DNA of 64,000 nt from Opitutia bacterium (GTDB taxonomy: Bacteria; Verrucomicrobiota; Verrucomicrobiia; Opitutales; Opitutaceae). Position 1 is the stretch's first letter. Each line of letters begins with the position of its first letter. This document shows positions 55,901 to 64,000 of the stretch, piece by piece. Location of the stretch: assembly GCA_016187945.1 (NCBI GenBank), contig JACPIT010000010.1, positions 62,001-126,000 of the forward strand, in the 5' to 3' direction. A program made the translations under genes and the position numbers. The notes under the pieces were generated by a model. The model saw nothing but the letters and a program-made list of their open reading frames with translations. It had not been told where the DNA came from and searched no databases.

Positions 55901-56796
55901 AAGTTCGCGCGAATCGTGGTCTTCGAGAACGGCTTGATCGTGATCGCGGCGTAGTAGCGCTCGGTCTTGTCATAGGACGGCTTGCGCTGGAAACGGCGGT
56001 CGTCGTAGAGCGCCGCACCGTAGATCGCGACTTTGTCGTGAATCAAACCTTGGTTGAAGTTAACCGAGCTGCGGAATGAGCCGTTTTGATCCGTGCGGAA
56101 CGATATGCTGGCACTGTCTCGGTTGAGCAGTGCCCGAGCGGTGCTCTGGTTGGCAATACCGGCGGGGCTGCCGAGGCCGAAGAGCATCGAGTTCGGACCG
56201 CGGCTGATTTCGATCGACTGGGTGTTGTAGGCGTCGAACGGCACCGCGGAAATCGACGGATAGTAGTTCACCGCCGCGCTCGGCGATCCGAGACCACGCA
56301 CACGATTGGCACCGGCGTTCGTGTAGGAGGAGAAATTGCCTTGGCTCGCGCCCGCGATCGAGTCGATCACGCCATCGTTGCGGGAACTCTGGATGTTGGG
56401 CGTGTAGGTGAGCGAGCCCTCGGTGTTCACCTCGTAGCGGAAGATGTCGTTGATGTCCGTCGAAGCAGTGTCGTCCATCTGCTGCTTCGTGATGACGGAG
56501 ATCGACGCGCCGAGGTCGGCGAGATTCGTGTTCAGACGGCTGCCCGCGAGCGTGTTCGCCGCGAAATAGCCCTTGTCGTTCGACGTGGTGACGGTGAACG
56601 GCGACAAGACCACGGTGTCGTCTTTGGGCGCGGCAGCTTTCGTCGTCTCCACCGGGATCGTCTTAGGGTTATCCGGCTGCCGCTCGGCAGCAACGGGAGC
56701 CGCTTGCTGCGCCAAGCTCGTCTGGACGAGCAGGACGGCAAGCAGCGGAGCGAGGGAACGAACTCCATGACGGAGCCTGGAGGGTCGGTTCAGCAT
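52921..56796 (-). CDS. TonB-dependent receptor
   Basis: MLNRPSRLRHGVRSLAPLLAVLLVQTSLAQQA; 'DDTVVLSPFTVTTSNDKGYFAANTLAGSRLNTNLADLGASISVITKQQMDDTASTDINDIFRYEVNTEG' plug; 'IEISRGPNSMLFGLGSPAGIANQSTARAL'; C-terminal ...IIDPRQFSLTTTFDF. Confidence 0.94.
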   Translation of the reverse strand: MLNRPSRLRHGVRSLAPLLAVLLVQTSLAQQAAPVAAERQPDNPKTIPVETTKAAAPKDDTVVLSPFTVTTSNDKGYFAANTLAGSRLNTNLADLGASISVITKQQMDDTASTDINDIFRYEVNTEGSLTYTPNIQSSRNDGVIDSIAGASQGNFSSYTNAGANRVRGLGSPSAAVNYYPSISAVPFDAYNTQSIEISRGPNSMLFGLGSPAGIANQSTARALLNRDSASISFRTDQNGSFRSSVNFNQGLIHDKVAIYGAALYDDRRFQRKPSYDKTERYYAAITIKPFSKTTIRANFEKYDNDNHRPNSLTPRDYVTQWNLAGQPYYDSTTHTISSLKTGKALGMIVNNASSPYANALRDFIATLPGYDASKWNPAKTTYNGYSIFTEATGYMAMPGGTAAGAGYVAGQTSPNILYVPGIIAGGNDVHLNRSFMQIADGQLLGWYRTTYQYQYLTGFGTSTNPAANPTLYPSTSGATGVYANPTWSDYYTRSYTASGGWTAAGNGILGTAWRYPGVTDKSIYDWTDININSMNFGSASNKNYNVEFEQELPWDLYVNAGWFRQDYKSRNNYTVAQLNVATLYVDTNKYLPTGAANPYFGKTYVQDVDPDSYYNAELDDHYRAMIAWTPDFTRRNGWMKWLGRHQVLGLWSRDEYMATTLRQRLQYMSSTSDTGRYRFMNNPNNNADGTPTGWNYQSTSLRRTYYLASPNDPNGVVTKSAGYWDPMSFTGDIQVYDYDQSKFIPVNMTTQFSDFDANSGRSQRIIDSISAGTTSYFWDNRLVATVGFRQDKYRARNTNSGLAALTEADKTTIISPAITNAQKWVNGVYQRDFLFNRWDRWTRLTGRTRTIGGVLRPFQHWNSIDRKADDGSLLWQFVRDFGVSYNTSDNFNPPSQALNDFYGKALPKPTGDGKDYGIQFALFDNKLFARVTWFEASNENENISAPTVFSRLSSIMDQTLFRNWARTISLINLQASHPNDTRYNPIGSTNFGSGLSTAEETEVQAAAEKIWKLPYGYYETFARGATRNAVAKGVEAELNYNPTRSWTLKFTFGKQDTKYASVLKEFTPWNDDRTAVWKAAKATDYLLPQYQSYATYNTKVDGTGRAVNLTNFWSSFGWNSNVFPENGPGSPEGVYNRDVGPQLALDRDLQGQSVQGQRKYRWSFLSSYNFQAGRLKGLTVGGSVRWEDKAVIGYLGRSTGVSTNYYNGQPTLDYSDVTKPVYDGDHYYTDVFASYRFRTWNNKVGAKIQLNVANVFENGGLRPVAVNLDGSPYSYRIIDPRQFSLTTTFDF

Positions 56797-57023
56797 AAGG
56801 GTGCGGGGTCGGTTCGCTGGGGAAGCGAAGTGCTTGGGAGCGGCCCACGCGTGTTGGGAGGGGTGCGTAGGCGACGGAACTTTTCTGCACCCATCGCCGG
56901 GAACAGACAAATCACGTGCACCTCAGACAGTTCGATTTCCCCATTCTCGCATGCCCGGCGCGACGACTAGAAGCTCGCCGTCAACACGTGCACTGCCGCA
57001 CGCTTCGCTCTCATCATCGCACG

Positions 57024-58109
57024 ATGCCCTACTGCCCCACTCCACCGGACCTCGCGCCGCGCGAGAAACCGCAGCCCGTCGTCAACGGAGACGACTTCGT
57101 TTTCGCCGCCACGCACCTCGAGCACGGCCACATCTACGGCCAGTGCGAAGGACTCGTCGCCGCCGGCGCGCAGCTCAAGTGGATCTACGACCCCGACCCG
57201 CAAAAAGTCGCCGCGCTGCACGCGAAACACCCCACCGCGCGCGTCGCGCGTTCGCTCGATGAGATTCTCGACGATCCGGCAGTGCGCCTCGTCGCCGCCG
57301 CCGCCGTGCCGTGCGACCGCGGCCCGCTCGGCTGCCGCGTGATGCAGGCCGGCAAGGACTATTTCTGCGACAAAACTCCTTTCACCACGCTCGACCAACT
57401 CGCCGAGGCGCGCCGCGTCACCGCCGCGACCGGGCGCAAATACATGGTCTATTACAGCGAGCGCATCCACAACGAAGCCGCGATGCACGCCACCGATCTC
57501 ATCGCGCAGGGTGCGATCGGCAAGGTTCTCCAGGTAATCGGCCTCGGCCCGCATCGCCTCGGCAAAGCGAGTCGTCCGGCATGGTTCTTCCAAAAAGAAA
57601 AATACGGCGGCATCCTCTGCGACATCGGCTCGCACCAATTCGAGCAATTCCTCACCTGGTCCGGCGCGCGCACCGTCGAAGTCACGCACGCCGCCGTCGC
57701 GAACCACGGCAATCCCGACACGCCCGAACTCGAGGACTACGGCGAGGCCTCGCTGCTCGCCGACAACGGCGCGACGAATTTCGTGCGCGTCGATTGGTTC
57801 ACGCCCGACGGTCTCGGCATCTGGGGCGATGGCCGCAATTTCATCCTCGGCACGCGCGGCTACATCGAGCTGCGCAAATACATCGACGTCGCCCGCGACC
57901 CGCTCGGCAACCACGTCTACCTCGTCGACGAGCGCGGCGAACACCACATCCCCGTCGACGGACAGGTTGGCTATCGTTTCTTCGGCGAGCTGATCCTCGA
58001 TTGCCTCAACCGCACCGAACACGCGATGACGCAGCAGCACGCCTTCCACGCCGCCGAACTCTGCCTCCGCGCCCAAGCCGCCGCGCGCCGCCTGCCGCCG
58101 CGCGGCTGA
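57024..58109 (+). CDS. Gfo/Idh/MocA family oxidoreductase
   Basis: MPYCPTPPDLAPREKPQPVVNGDDFVFAATHLEHGHIYGQCEGLVAAGAQLKWIYDPDPQ...; 'DYFCDKTPFTTLDQLAEARRV'; 'GGILCDIGSHQFEQFL'. Confidence 0.88.
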   Translation: MPYCPTPPDLAPREKPQPVVNGDDFVFAATHLEHGHIYGQCEGLVAAGAQLKWIYDPDPQKVAALHAKHPTARVARSLDEILDDPAVRLVAAAAVPCDRGPLGCRVMQAGKDYFCDKTPFTTLDQLAEARRVTAATGRKYMVYYSERIHNEAAMHATDLIAQGAIGKVLQVIGLGPHRLGKASRPAWFFQKEKYGGILCDIGSHQFEQFLTWSGARTVEVTHAAVANHGNPDTPELEDYGEASLLADNGATNFVRVDWFTPDGLGIWGDGRNFILGTRGYIELRKYIDVARDPLGNHVYLVDERGEHHIPVDGQVGYRFFGELILDCLNRTEHAMTQQHAFHAAELCLRAQAAARRLPPRG

Positions 58110-58122
58110 GCGGCCGAACGCG

Positions 58123-59583
58123 TCAGCGCGCGGCGCCCTCGTTCAGCGAACGTAGAAAGGCGAGCAGCGGCGCGACGTCGTCGTCCGCCAAGCTCATCGC
58201 GGCGAACTCCGGCGGCGCGTTGCGCATCGCGCCGTCGCGCGCGAGATCGCTCATTTGCCGATAAAGCCGGACAACGCTCTCGAGCGAACGCGTGCTGCCA
58301 TCGTGTAGCAGCGGACCCTCGCCACCAAGATTGCGCACGCTCGGCGTCTTGAAACGCGCCAGCGTGAGCGCGAGCACCGCCTCGCGCGACAACACGCCCG
58401 TGCGATTGAGCTGTCTCTCGATCGCCGTCTGCGGCGCCTGCAGCGCGGGATTGGCGTAGATGTTCCATAAGCCGAGATCGACGCGCGCGGGATCGTCCCG
58501 CATCGGCGCCTCGCGCCACGGCCCGGCCGCGCGCGGATGCGCAACGCTCGGCGGGAGGTGACGCTCCGGCGCCGCGTTCCGCTCGGCCAATGCGGGGACT
58601 GCCGCCTTCGCGAAAGCGCCTTCCCCGTGCACCGCATCGTAGCGATCCTGCGTCGCGCCGGTGTTGTGAAAGCCGAAATCCGTAAAATGCGGCGGCACGT
58701 GACACTCAGCACAGTTCCCCGCACTCGCCGAGCGCACGTAACCCATCGCACCGCGAAAGAAAATCCGCATGCCGCGCAATTCCTCTTCGCCAAAACGAAA
58801 CGGCTGATCGTGTCGCGCTAGCCGCCGAGTGGGATCGTCGATGAAGGTCGGTTTGCGCAATGCCGCCACCGCGTTGTGCAGCCGACGCGCGTATTCGTGC
58901 GGAGTCTCGCCGGGATTTGGCGCGCGCGGCAGGCGGTTGGCCGCGAGAAACGCGTCGTAGGGCGACCCGTTGTGCCGCCCTTCCCCATCCCGCGATAATC
59001 GAAGCGTGCGCACGAACTCGGCGACGAATCGCGCCGACGCATCGAAAATCTGCGCGTCGCTCGCCGCCGCAACGTCGAGCCCTCCCGCGCAATCGCGGAA
59101 CAGTGCCGCGTAACTGACGCGCCCGGACGCCGCATCGCCGCCATCACAGCGAATCACTGCTGCGAAACGCGCGAGCGCGGCACTGTGTTCGTCCGGCAGC
59201 CAGCCGAAATTCCGTCCCGCGAACGTTGCCCTCACCAAGTCCTCCATCGAGGTGAATTCGCCGTCCCAATGCAGCAGTCCCCACCCGCCCTGCTCGGCGG
59301 ACTCGATCAAAGTCGAGGCGTGGCGCGGCGTCAGTTCTCGACCGTCTTCCGATTGCGCCGGCACGGCGCTGCGCGCCGCCGCATCCGCGAAAGCGCGCCC
59401 GTGTGCACCGTCGGAGAGATGACACGTCGCACAACTCATCGCAGCTGGCGGGCGGGCGAACCGAATCTCGCGGAACAAACGCTCGCCGAGCGACGCATCG
59501 GGGCTCGAAGCGTGCGCAACCATCGCCACGCCACATACAGTGAGCAGGGCCGAAAGCCAGCGGAAGAACTCTCGGCGACTCAT
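58123..59583 (-). CDS. Di-heme cytochrome c peroxidase (MauG/CcpA-like)
   Basis: Two CxxCH sites ('MSCATCHLSDGAHGRAFAD', 'GNCAECHVPPHFTDFGFHNTG'); 'FKTPSVRNLGGEGPLLHDGSTRSLESVVRLY'. An alternative start lies at 59619. Confidence 0.9.
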   Translation of the reverse strand: MSRREFFRWLSALLTVCGVAMVAHASSPDASLGERLFREIRFARPPAAMSCATCHLSDGAHGRAFADAAARSAVPAQSEDGRELTPRHASTLIESAEQGGWGLLHWDGEFTSMEDLVRATFAGRNFGWLPDEHSAALARFAAVIRCDGGDAASGRVSYAALFRDCAGGLDVAAASDAQIFDASARFVAEFVRTLRLSRDGEGRHNGSPYDAFLAANRLPRAPNPGETPHEYARRLHNAVAALRKPTFIDDPTRRLARHDQPFRFGEEELRGMRIFFRGAMGYVRSASAGNCAECHVPPHFTDFGFHNTGATQDRYDAVHGEGAFAKAAVPALAERNAAPERHLPPSVAHPRAAGPWREAPMRDDPARVDLGLWNIYANPALQAPQTAIERQLNRTGVLSREAVLALTLARFKTPSVRNLGGEGPLLHDGSTRSLESVVRLYRQMSDLARDGAMRNAPPEFAAMSLADDDVAPLLAFLRSLNEGAAR

Positions 59584-59860
59584 TGGCACGCAGCGAAGTC
59601 GCCAGTCGAAATTAGCCATACAAGCGCCGGGGTTACTAGGGCGTCCTTGAATTTCGCATCGCGACTTTCGCTCTCTGCTCCACACCGACCGACCAGCAGA
59701 AGACGCAGGCACCAGAACAACGGCCACAACAACGCAAGGACGACCAGCCAGGTCAGCATGGAGAAACGTGGAAACGAGTTTTGGCCCGCGCTGAAAATGC
59801 CTGCAGCCGCCGTGGTGCGCGATGCAAACTCTGCGAAACGTCCGTCAAATCAGGGCAGCC

Positions 59861-60262
59861 TCACCATACCCCCTTTTGCGGATCCCGAAGCTGATTAATA
59901 CACTGCAAAATTCGTGGCACATCAACATCGGTAGCTCCGAGTTCCGGCAGGCGCTGCACGCATTGTTGCAGCGAATCCAAAAGCATGTTCTGCCGTCCGG
60001 TCGAATCGGCTGCTTTGAAGGCCGCGTGATCAATAGCGGGTCTGAACTCTGCCTCCTTTCGCCGTTTACTAAACTTGGCGACTTCGGGGTTAAGGCCCTG
60101 CGCGAGGGAGGTAATCATCGGAATGAACGCGAGCTCCTGAATTGATTCTCCCGCATCAATCGCTGCTAGGTGCACGGCGAAGTCGGATTCAATTTTCTGA
60201 CGCAGACGTCTGTAATCATCAGCGATGTCCGCGTCGATTTCTCCAGAAATCCAAATTTTCAT
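59861..60262 (-). CDS. Immunity protein (Imm44-like) paired with the RHS toxin
   Basis: MKIWISGEIDADIADDYRRLRQKIESDFAVHLAAIDAGESIQELAFIPMI... Located 6 bp downstream of the RHS C-terminus, same strand, lower GC. Confidence 0.75.
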   Translation of the reverse strand: MKIWISGEIDADIADDYRRLRQKIESDFAVHLAAIDAGESIQELAFIPMITSLAQGLNPEVAKFSKRRKEAEFRPAIDHAAFKAADSTGRQNMLLDSLQQCVQRLPELGATDVDVPRILQCINQLRDPQKGVW

Positions 60263-60268
60263 TGGTAA

Positions 60269-63200
60269 TTAGTAGTCGCTTTTGTTCAGCGGCGGACGCT
60301 TCCCAAACTTACTCTTGTATTCAAGGATTCGTTGATGCTGCCAAGTGTGCATGTCCAGCTTAGATCCATGGCGTTCAAAGACCATTTCTGCATCGATCGC
60401 TTTGAGATATTTCTTGGAGTAGCGCTTCAATCCTCGCGTGGTTTCACCGAACTTTAGAATTTCGCCGGTCGACCTGTTGCGCAGGGTGTATCCGATCGCC
60501 GGTTTGGTTGTTTTCAGGCTATTTCCATGAACTTTTTGAACCTGAGGAAGAGCAACTTGGGACTCCGCTGTAAGGAGAATGGCTCCACCAGTGATACCCG
60601 CGTAGATGATCGCGTCAGATGACAGATCAATGAATGCCTGCGCCAGCAAATTGCCGCTGAAGTCGCCCTCGGTGAGGCCAAAATCATCCATTAGTTCCAG
60701 CGCATCCTCGTAATTACCTAGCGAGGTCACCGAAACCGGCGAGTAAGGATCTATGCCAATTTTTTCAAATACGCCCTCGAGCGCACCCCGAACCACGGGT
60801 TTCGCTATGGCATAAATCGTCGCGATAGCAGCAACGGTGACCGCGACCTCGACTAACGTGAAGTTGCCGGTGGGATCATTGAAGCGAACTGGAGAAGCAT
60901 GCGCGTAAAGGTATTTGTGCAGGGACGTGGGATCCGCGGCTGAACCTTCGTAGGTGTCGTGATTCCAGAAGCGGCCGGTGGATTGGTTGTAGAAGCGGGC
61001 GCGGAGGTAATACTGGCCTAGGTCGGTGTCGAAGCGTTCGCCGCGGTAGAGGTGGTCGCTGACCGTTGAGCCGACGCGGTGGAGCAGGTTGCCGAAGGCG
61101 TCGTAGTCGTAGGCGTCGGTGATGCTGCCGCTCGCGTCGGTGAGTTCGCGGACGCTGGCGAGGCCGTCGTAGGTGTAGTAGTTGAGAGTTGAGGGTTGAG
61201 AGTTGAGAGAGGTCGACTGGCTGATGAGGTCGTTGCCGTAGGCGTAGAGCTTCACCGTGGTGCCACTGGCGGTGTTGATGCGCTCTTCCAACACTTGAGC
61301 GTAGCCGGTGGGATTTACCGCGTCGGTGAAGTAGCCGGTGGCGCTGACGAGCGTGGCGGCGGCGTTGAAGAGCGTTTTTTGCCGCAGGATGCCGTCGGCG
61401 TCGTAGCTGAGGTTCACCGTGGTGCCGTCGGGCTTGCGGCGGATGATCAGGCGGTCTTCGAAGTCGTAGACGTCCGCGTTCGGCACGTTCGAGAGCGTCG
61501 AGGTGAGCGTGTTGCCGTTGGCGTCGTAAGTGTCGGTGTTCAGCCAATCGCGCGCGTTGTAGCTCAGCCCAACTTGAGAGCTCAGATTTGAAATCTGAGA
61601 CGTTCGGCTCTCGCGGTTTCCGACTTTGTCGAGGCCGTAGGTGACGGCGCCGTTGTTGCCGTGGCTGTCGCTGGCGACGGTTTCGCCGGTCAGGCGGTAG
61701 AGGTCGTCGTAGTCGAATGTCGTCGTGCGCGTGCCGTTCTCGACAATCTGGCGACGGTGGCCGGAGGCGCGCAGCTTGTATTCGTAGCTGTGGAGCGAGG
61801 TCGTGTCGCGGGCGACGTTCAGCGTGCGCAGGCGGTTGAGCGCGTCGTAGCCGTAGGTGTGCACGACGTTGTTCGGAGCCGTGATAGTTTCGAGGCTGCC
61901 GTTGGCGTTGTAGGTGTAGGAAGTAGTTGAGGGTTGAGAGTTGAGAGCTGAGAGAGCTGAAGTGTCGTCGACGTAGGCCAATCGGTTGGCGTCGTCGTAG
62001 CGGTAACCGAGTTTGATGCCGTCGCTGTTCGACGAGGTGATGCTCTCGAGCTGGCTGTTGGCGTAGTAGGCGTAGGTCAGCTTGCCGAGCGCGGTGTCCT
62101 TGTGAGCGCGGCGGTTGCGTTCATCGACGGGGGTGTCCTCGGCGTAGAGCATCGTGGTCCCCTTCTCCACCGTCGCGTCGGTGCGGTTGCCGGTGGCGTC
62201 GTAGCCGTAGGTGATCTTGTCCGGCGCGTGCGAGTAGATGAGCGACGGGTGCGAGGGATCGGCCTGCTTTTCGGTGAGGCGGTTGCGGACGTCGTAGAGG
62301 AACGTCGTGGTGTAGCCCTTGAAGTCGGTGCGTTTCCAGAGATTGCCCCACTCGTCGTATTGCAGGGACTCGAAGGCGACGTCGGGTAGCGTGCGCTTCA
62401 CGCGGCGGCCGAGCGTGTCGTAGCGGTAACTGGTGGTGTGGCCGCGCGCGTCGGTCTGCGTGAGCTGGTTGCCGAGTTCGTCGTAAGCGAACCTCGTCGA
62501 TACGAGGTTCGCAGTTGAAGGAGCCAAGTTGAAGTTGAAGTCGCCCGCCGCGAGCGATTGGTCGAGGTATTGGCGGACCTCGACGAGGCGGCCGAGGCCG
62601 TCGTAGCGATAGCGTGTGACTTTGCCTTCCTGGTCGGTGGCGGCGATGCGCTGGCCGAGTGCGTTGTAGGTGGTGACGGTTTGCGTGGACGGGTGCTCGT
62701 CGGTGGCCGGGTAAACGACGGTGCTCGCGCGGCCGTGATCGTCGTAGCGCGTTTCGACGGTGTTGCCGCGCGGATCGGTCACGAAGCGGACGTTCCCGGA
62801 GGCATCGTATGAATACGACGTGATGAGAGTTGAGGGCTGAGAGTTGAGAGTCAGATGCTGGATGCTCTGCTTCCGTCGCCCTGCGTCCGGAGTTCCGTCC
62901 GGGAAATAGACCACCGACGTGCGGTGACGGAGCTCGTCGTAGGTGTCGGTCACGTGACCGACGAGGTCGTAGACGGTCTCGGTGTAGGGATTGTCGGCGG
63001 TATTGGCCGGCGTGGCGTCGGGCTGGATCGTGAAGCGCAGGCGGCCAACGTCGTCGTATTGGAACGAGGTGCGGCGGCCGAGCGCGTCCTCGGTCCACTG
63101 GCGACGATTTTCGAGGTCGAAGCTGCTCGTCTCCGTTGCGCCGTCAGGATGCGTGACGGTGGTCTGGTTGCCGCGCGCGTCGTAACCGTAGCTCGTGATG

Positions 63201-64000
63201 CGAGCGAGCGAGTCGTTGCGCGACTGGTAATCGGCGACGCTGCGCCAGAGCAGCGACTTGTCGGTTTGGCCGAAGGACGTGTAGCGCGTCTCGGAAACTT
63301 TCTCGTCAGGCTGAATCGTGGCGACGAGGCGGTTTTCCGCATCGTAGACGTAGCGCGTCACGATGTCCTCGGTTCCGCCCTCGGGTAGCGTTCGGCGCGC
63401 GATGCTCGCGATCATGTTTTCCTGTGCATCGTAGAGCGAGCGCGTGGTGCGGAGGATGGTCGCAGAGGCGTTGGCCGGATCGGAACCGGCGGCGCCGGCG
63501 GGATCGGTGACAGTGACCGCGACTTCCTTCACTGCGCCCGGATAAGTGGCGTCGGAGAACGCGTAGTTGTAGGTGTGGCTGGTGACGTTGCCGAGGGCGT
63601 CGGTGATCGTGTCGAGCGTGCCGTCGGAGTTGTAGGTGTAGGTTGTGGTCGAGGGCGCGCTGCTACCCGCGGCGATCGTGTGCGTGAGCAGGTTGTTGGT
63701 CGTCGCGTCGTAGCTGAACGTCTGCACGCGGCCATCGGGGTCGGTGATCTGCGTGGGAGCGCTGCGGGCGTTGTAGATCGTCGACGTGGTGTGGCCGGTG
63801 GTCGGGTGCGCGGGATCGTCGCTCGCGCTGGCGCCGGTGGTTTCGACGACGACGTTGCCCTGCGCATCGTAAGCCATCGACTTCACGTTGCCGTAGTGAT
63901 CGGTCTCGGTCTTCACGCGATCCGAGTCGGCGTAATAGCTGTAGCTCGTGCGTGCGCCGAGCGGGTCGATCTTGAGCGTAACGTTGCCGCGATCGTCGTA
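60269..64000 (-). CDS. RHS/YD-repeat polymorphic toxin with C-terminal nuclease-like toxin domain (N-terminus beyond window)
   Basis: Many YD repeats; core 'ARFYNQSTGRFWNHDTYEGSAADPTSLHKYLYAHASPVRFNDPTGN'; C-terminal 'GYTLRNRSTGEILKFGETTRGLKRYSKKYLKAIDAEMVFERHGSKLDMHTWQHQRILEYKSKFGKRPPLNKSDY'. The frame stays open through the right edge; the tracked start at 63916 is an internal GTG. Confidence 0.92.
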   Translation of the reverse strand, partial: YDDRGNVTLKIDPLGARTSYSYYADSDRVKTETDHYGNVKSMAYDAQGNVVVETTGASASDDPAHPTTGHTTSTIYNARSAPTQITDPDGRVQTFSYDATTNNLLTHTIAAGSSAPSTTTYTYNSDGTLDTITDALGNVTSHTYNYAFSDATYPGAVKEVAVTVTDPAGAAGSDPANASATILRTTRSLYDAQENMIASIARRTLPEGGTEDIVTRYVYDAENRLVATIQPDEKVSETRYTSFGQTDKSLLWRSVADYQSRNDSLARITSYGYDARGNQTTVTHPDGATETSSFDLENRRQWTEDALGRRTSFQYDDVGRLRFTIQPDATPANTADNPYTETVYDLVGHVTDTYDELRHRTSVVYFPDGTPDAGRRKQSIQHLTLNSQPSTLITSYSYDASGNVRFVTDPRGNTVETRYDDHGRASTVVYPATDEHPSTQTVTTYNALGQRIAATDQEGKVTRYRYDGLGRLVEVRQYLDQSLAAGDFNFNLAPSTANLVSTRFAYDELGNQLTQTDARGHTTSYRYDTLGRRVKRTLPDVAFESLQYDEWGNLWKRTDFKGYTTTFLYDVRNRLTEKQADPSHPSLIYSHAPDKITYGYDATGNRTDATVEKGTTMLYAEDTPVDERNRRAHKDTALGKLTYAYYANSQLESITSSNSDGIKLGYRYDDANRLAYVDDTSALSALNSQPSTTSYTYNANGSLETITAPNNVVHTYGYDALNRLRTLNVARDTTSLHSYEYKLRASGHRRQIVENGTRTTTFDYDDLYRLTGETVASDSHGNNGAVTYGLDKVGNRESRTSQISNLSSQVGLSYNARDWLNTDTYDANGNTLTSTLSNVPNADVYDFEDRLIIRRKPDGTTVNLSYDADGILRQKTLFNAAATLVSATGYFTDAVNPTGYAQVLEERINTASGTTVKLYAYGNDLISQSTSLNSQPSTLNYYTYDGLASVRELTDASGSITDAYDYDAFGNLLHRVGSTVSDHLYRGERFDTDLGQYYLRARFYNQSTGRFWNHDTYEGSAADPTSLHKYLYAHASPVRFNDPTGNFTLVEVAVTVAAIATIYAIAKPVVRGALEGVFEKIGIDPYSPVSVTSLGNYEDALELMDDFGLTEGDFSGNLLAQAFIDLSSDAIIYAGITGGAILLTAESQVALPQVQKVHGNSLKTTKPAIGYTLRNRSTGEILKFGETTRGLKRYSKKYLKAIDAEMVFERHGSKLDMHTWQHQRILEYKSKFGKRPPLNKSDY
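61181..61210. repeat. Heptamer repeat (TTGAGRG)x4, in frame in the RHS gene
   Basis: TTGAGAG TTGAGGG TTGAGAG TTGAGAG on the plus strand; encodes SLNSQPSTLN on the minus strand. Confidence 0.9.
61574..61599. repeat. TTGAGAG plus 19-nt palindrome CTCAGATTT-G-AAATCTGAG, in frame in the RHS gene
   Basis: Perfect 9-bp arms; encodes part of SQISNLSSQ. Confidence 0.85.
61927..61960. repeat. Heptamer repeat (TTGAGRG)x3 plus decay, in frame in the RHS gene
   Basis: TTGAGGG TTGAGAG TTGAGAG CTGAGAGAGCTGA; encodes SALSALNSQPSTT. Confidence 0.88.
62488..62540. repeat. Hairpin CGAACCTCGT-CGAT-ACGAGGTTCG followed by TTGAAG repeats, in frame in the RHS gene
   Basis: Perfect 10-bp arms (62488-62511), then gttgaaggagccaagttgaagttgaag. 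Confidence 0.8.
62823..62850. repeat. Heptamer repeat (NTGAGRG)x4, in frame in the RHS gene
   Basis: ATGAGAG TTGAGGG CTGAGAG TTGAGAG; encodes LTLNSQPSTLI. Confidence 0.88.

Noticed and set aside
52858-56079. 1073-aa plus-strand ORF
   Set aside because: Antisense shadow of the TonB-dependent receptor; no recognisable domain.
60900-64000. Periodic sequence in the RHS region as a tandem DNA repeat or CRISPR
   Set aside because: The periodicity is explained by protein-level YD repeats; only the five heptamer or palindrome insertions stand out.

Overview
GC-rich bacterial window, probably Verrucomicrobia/Opitutaceae-like; this is inferred from gene content and repeat style and was not tested. 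Most of it (about 10.4-58.1 kb) is a large glycan-utilisation locus that looks geared to pectin, rhamnogalacturonan-I and decorated hemicellulose. It holds L-rhamnose mutarotase, three Gfo/Idh/MocA oxidoreductases, an SSS symporter, rhamnogalacturonan-acetylesterase-like SGNH esterases (one a tandem fusion), a GH112 phosphorylase, two GH2, GH3, GH51, GH31, GH115, two GH43, a PL26/YetA-like lyase, a LacI regulator, a DUF6250-like protein and a TonB-dependent receptor. Other content: a giant Ig/delta-60-repeat secreted protein (left edge, partial), an asnB-GT4 pair, a three-gene WecE/WecD/GT2-like cassette bounded by a tRNA 3'-end fragment and a duplicated lacI tail, an intact IS66-family element with perfect 8-bp target duplications, a decayed integron-integrase-like gene, a MauG-like cytochrome c peroxidase, and an RHS polymorphic toxin with an Imm44-like immunity gene (right edge, partial). 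The most unusual signals are small repeats: (i) a pair of AT-rich palindromes (GTAACCTATTAGGTTAC) read in frame inside a GH43 gene; (ii) heptamer-repeat or palindromic insertions read in frame between YD repeats of the RHS gene; (iii) intergenic, sometimes nested, hairpins whose arms are degenerate 9-10-mer tandem repeats (CACAGANNN, CACGAAGNN, CACTGATNNN, CACGGATNN); and (iv) several REP-like inverted repeat families.
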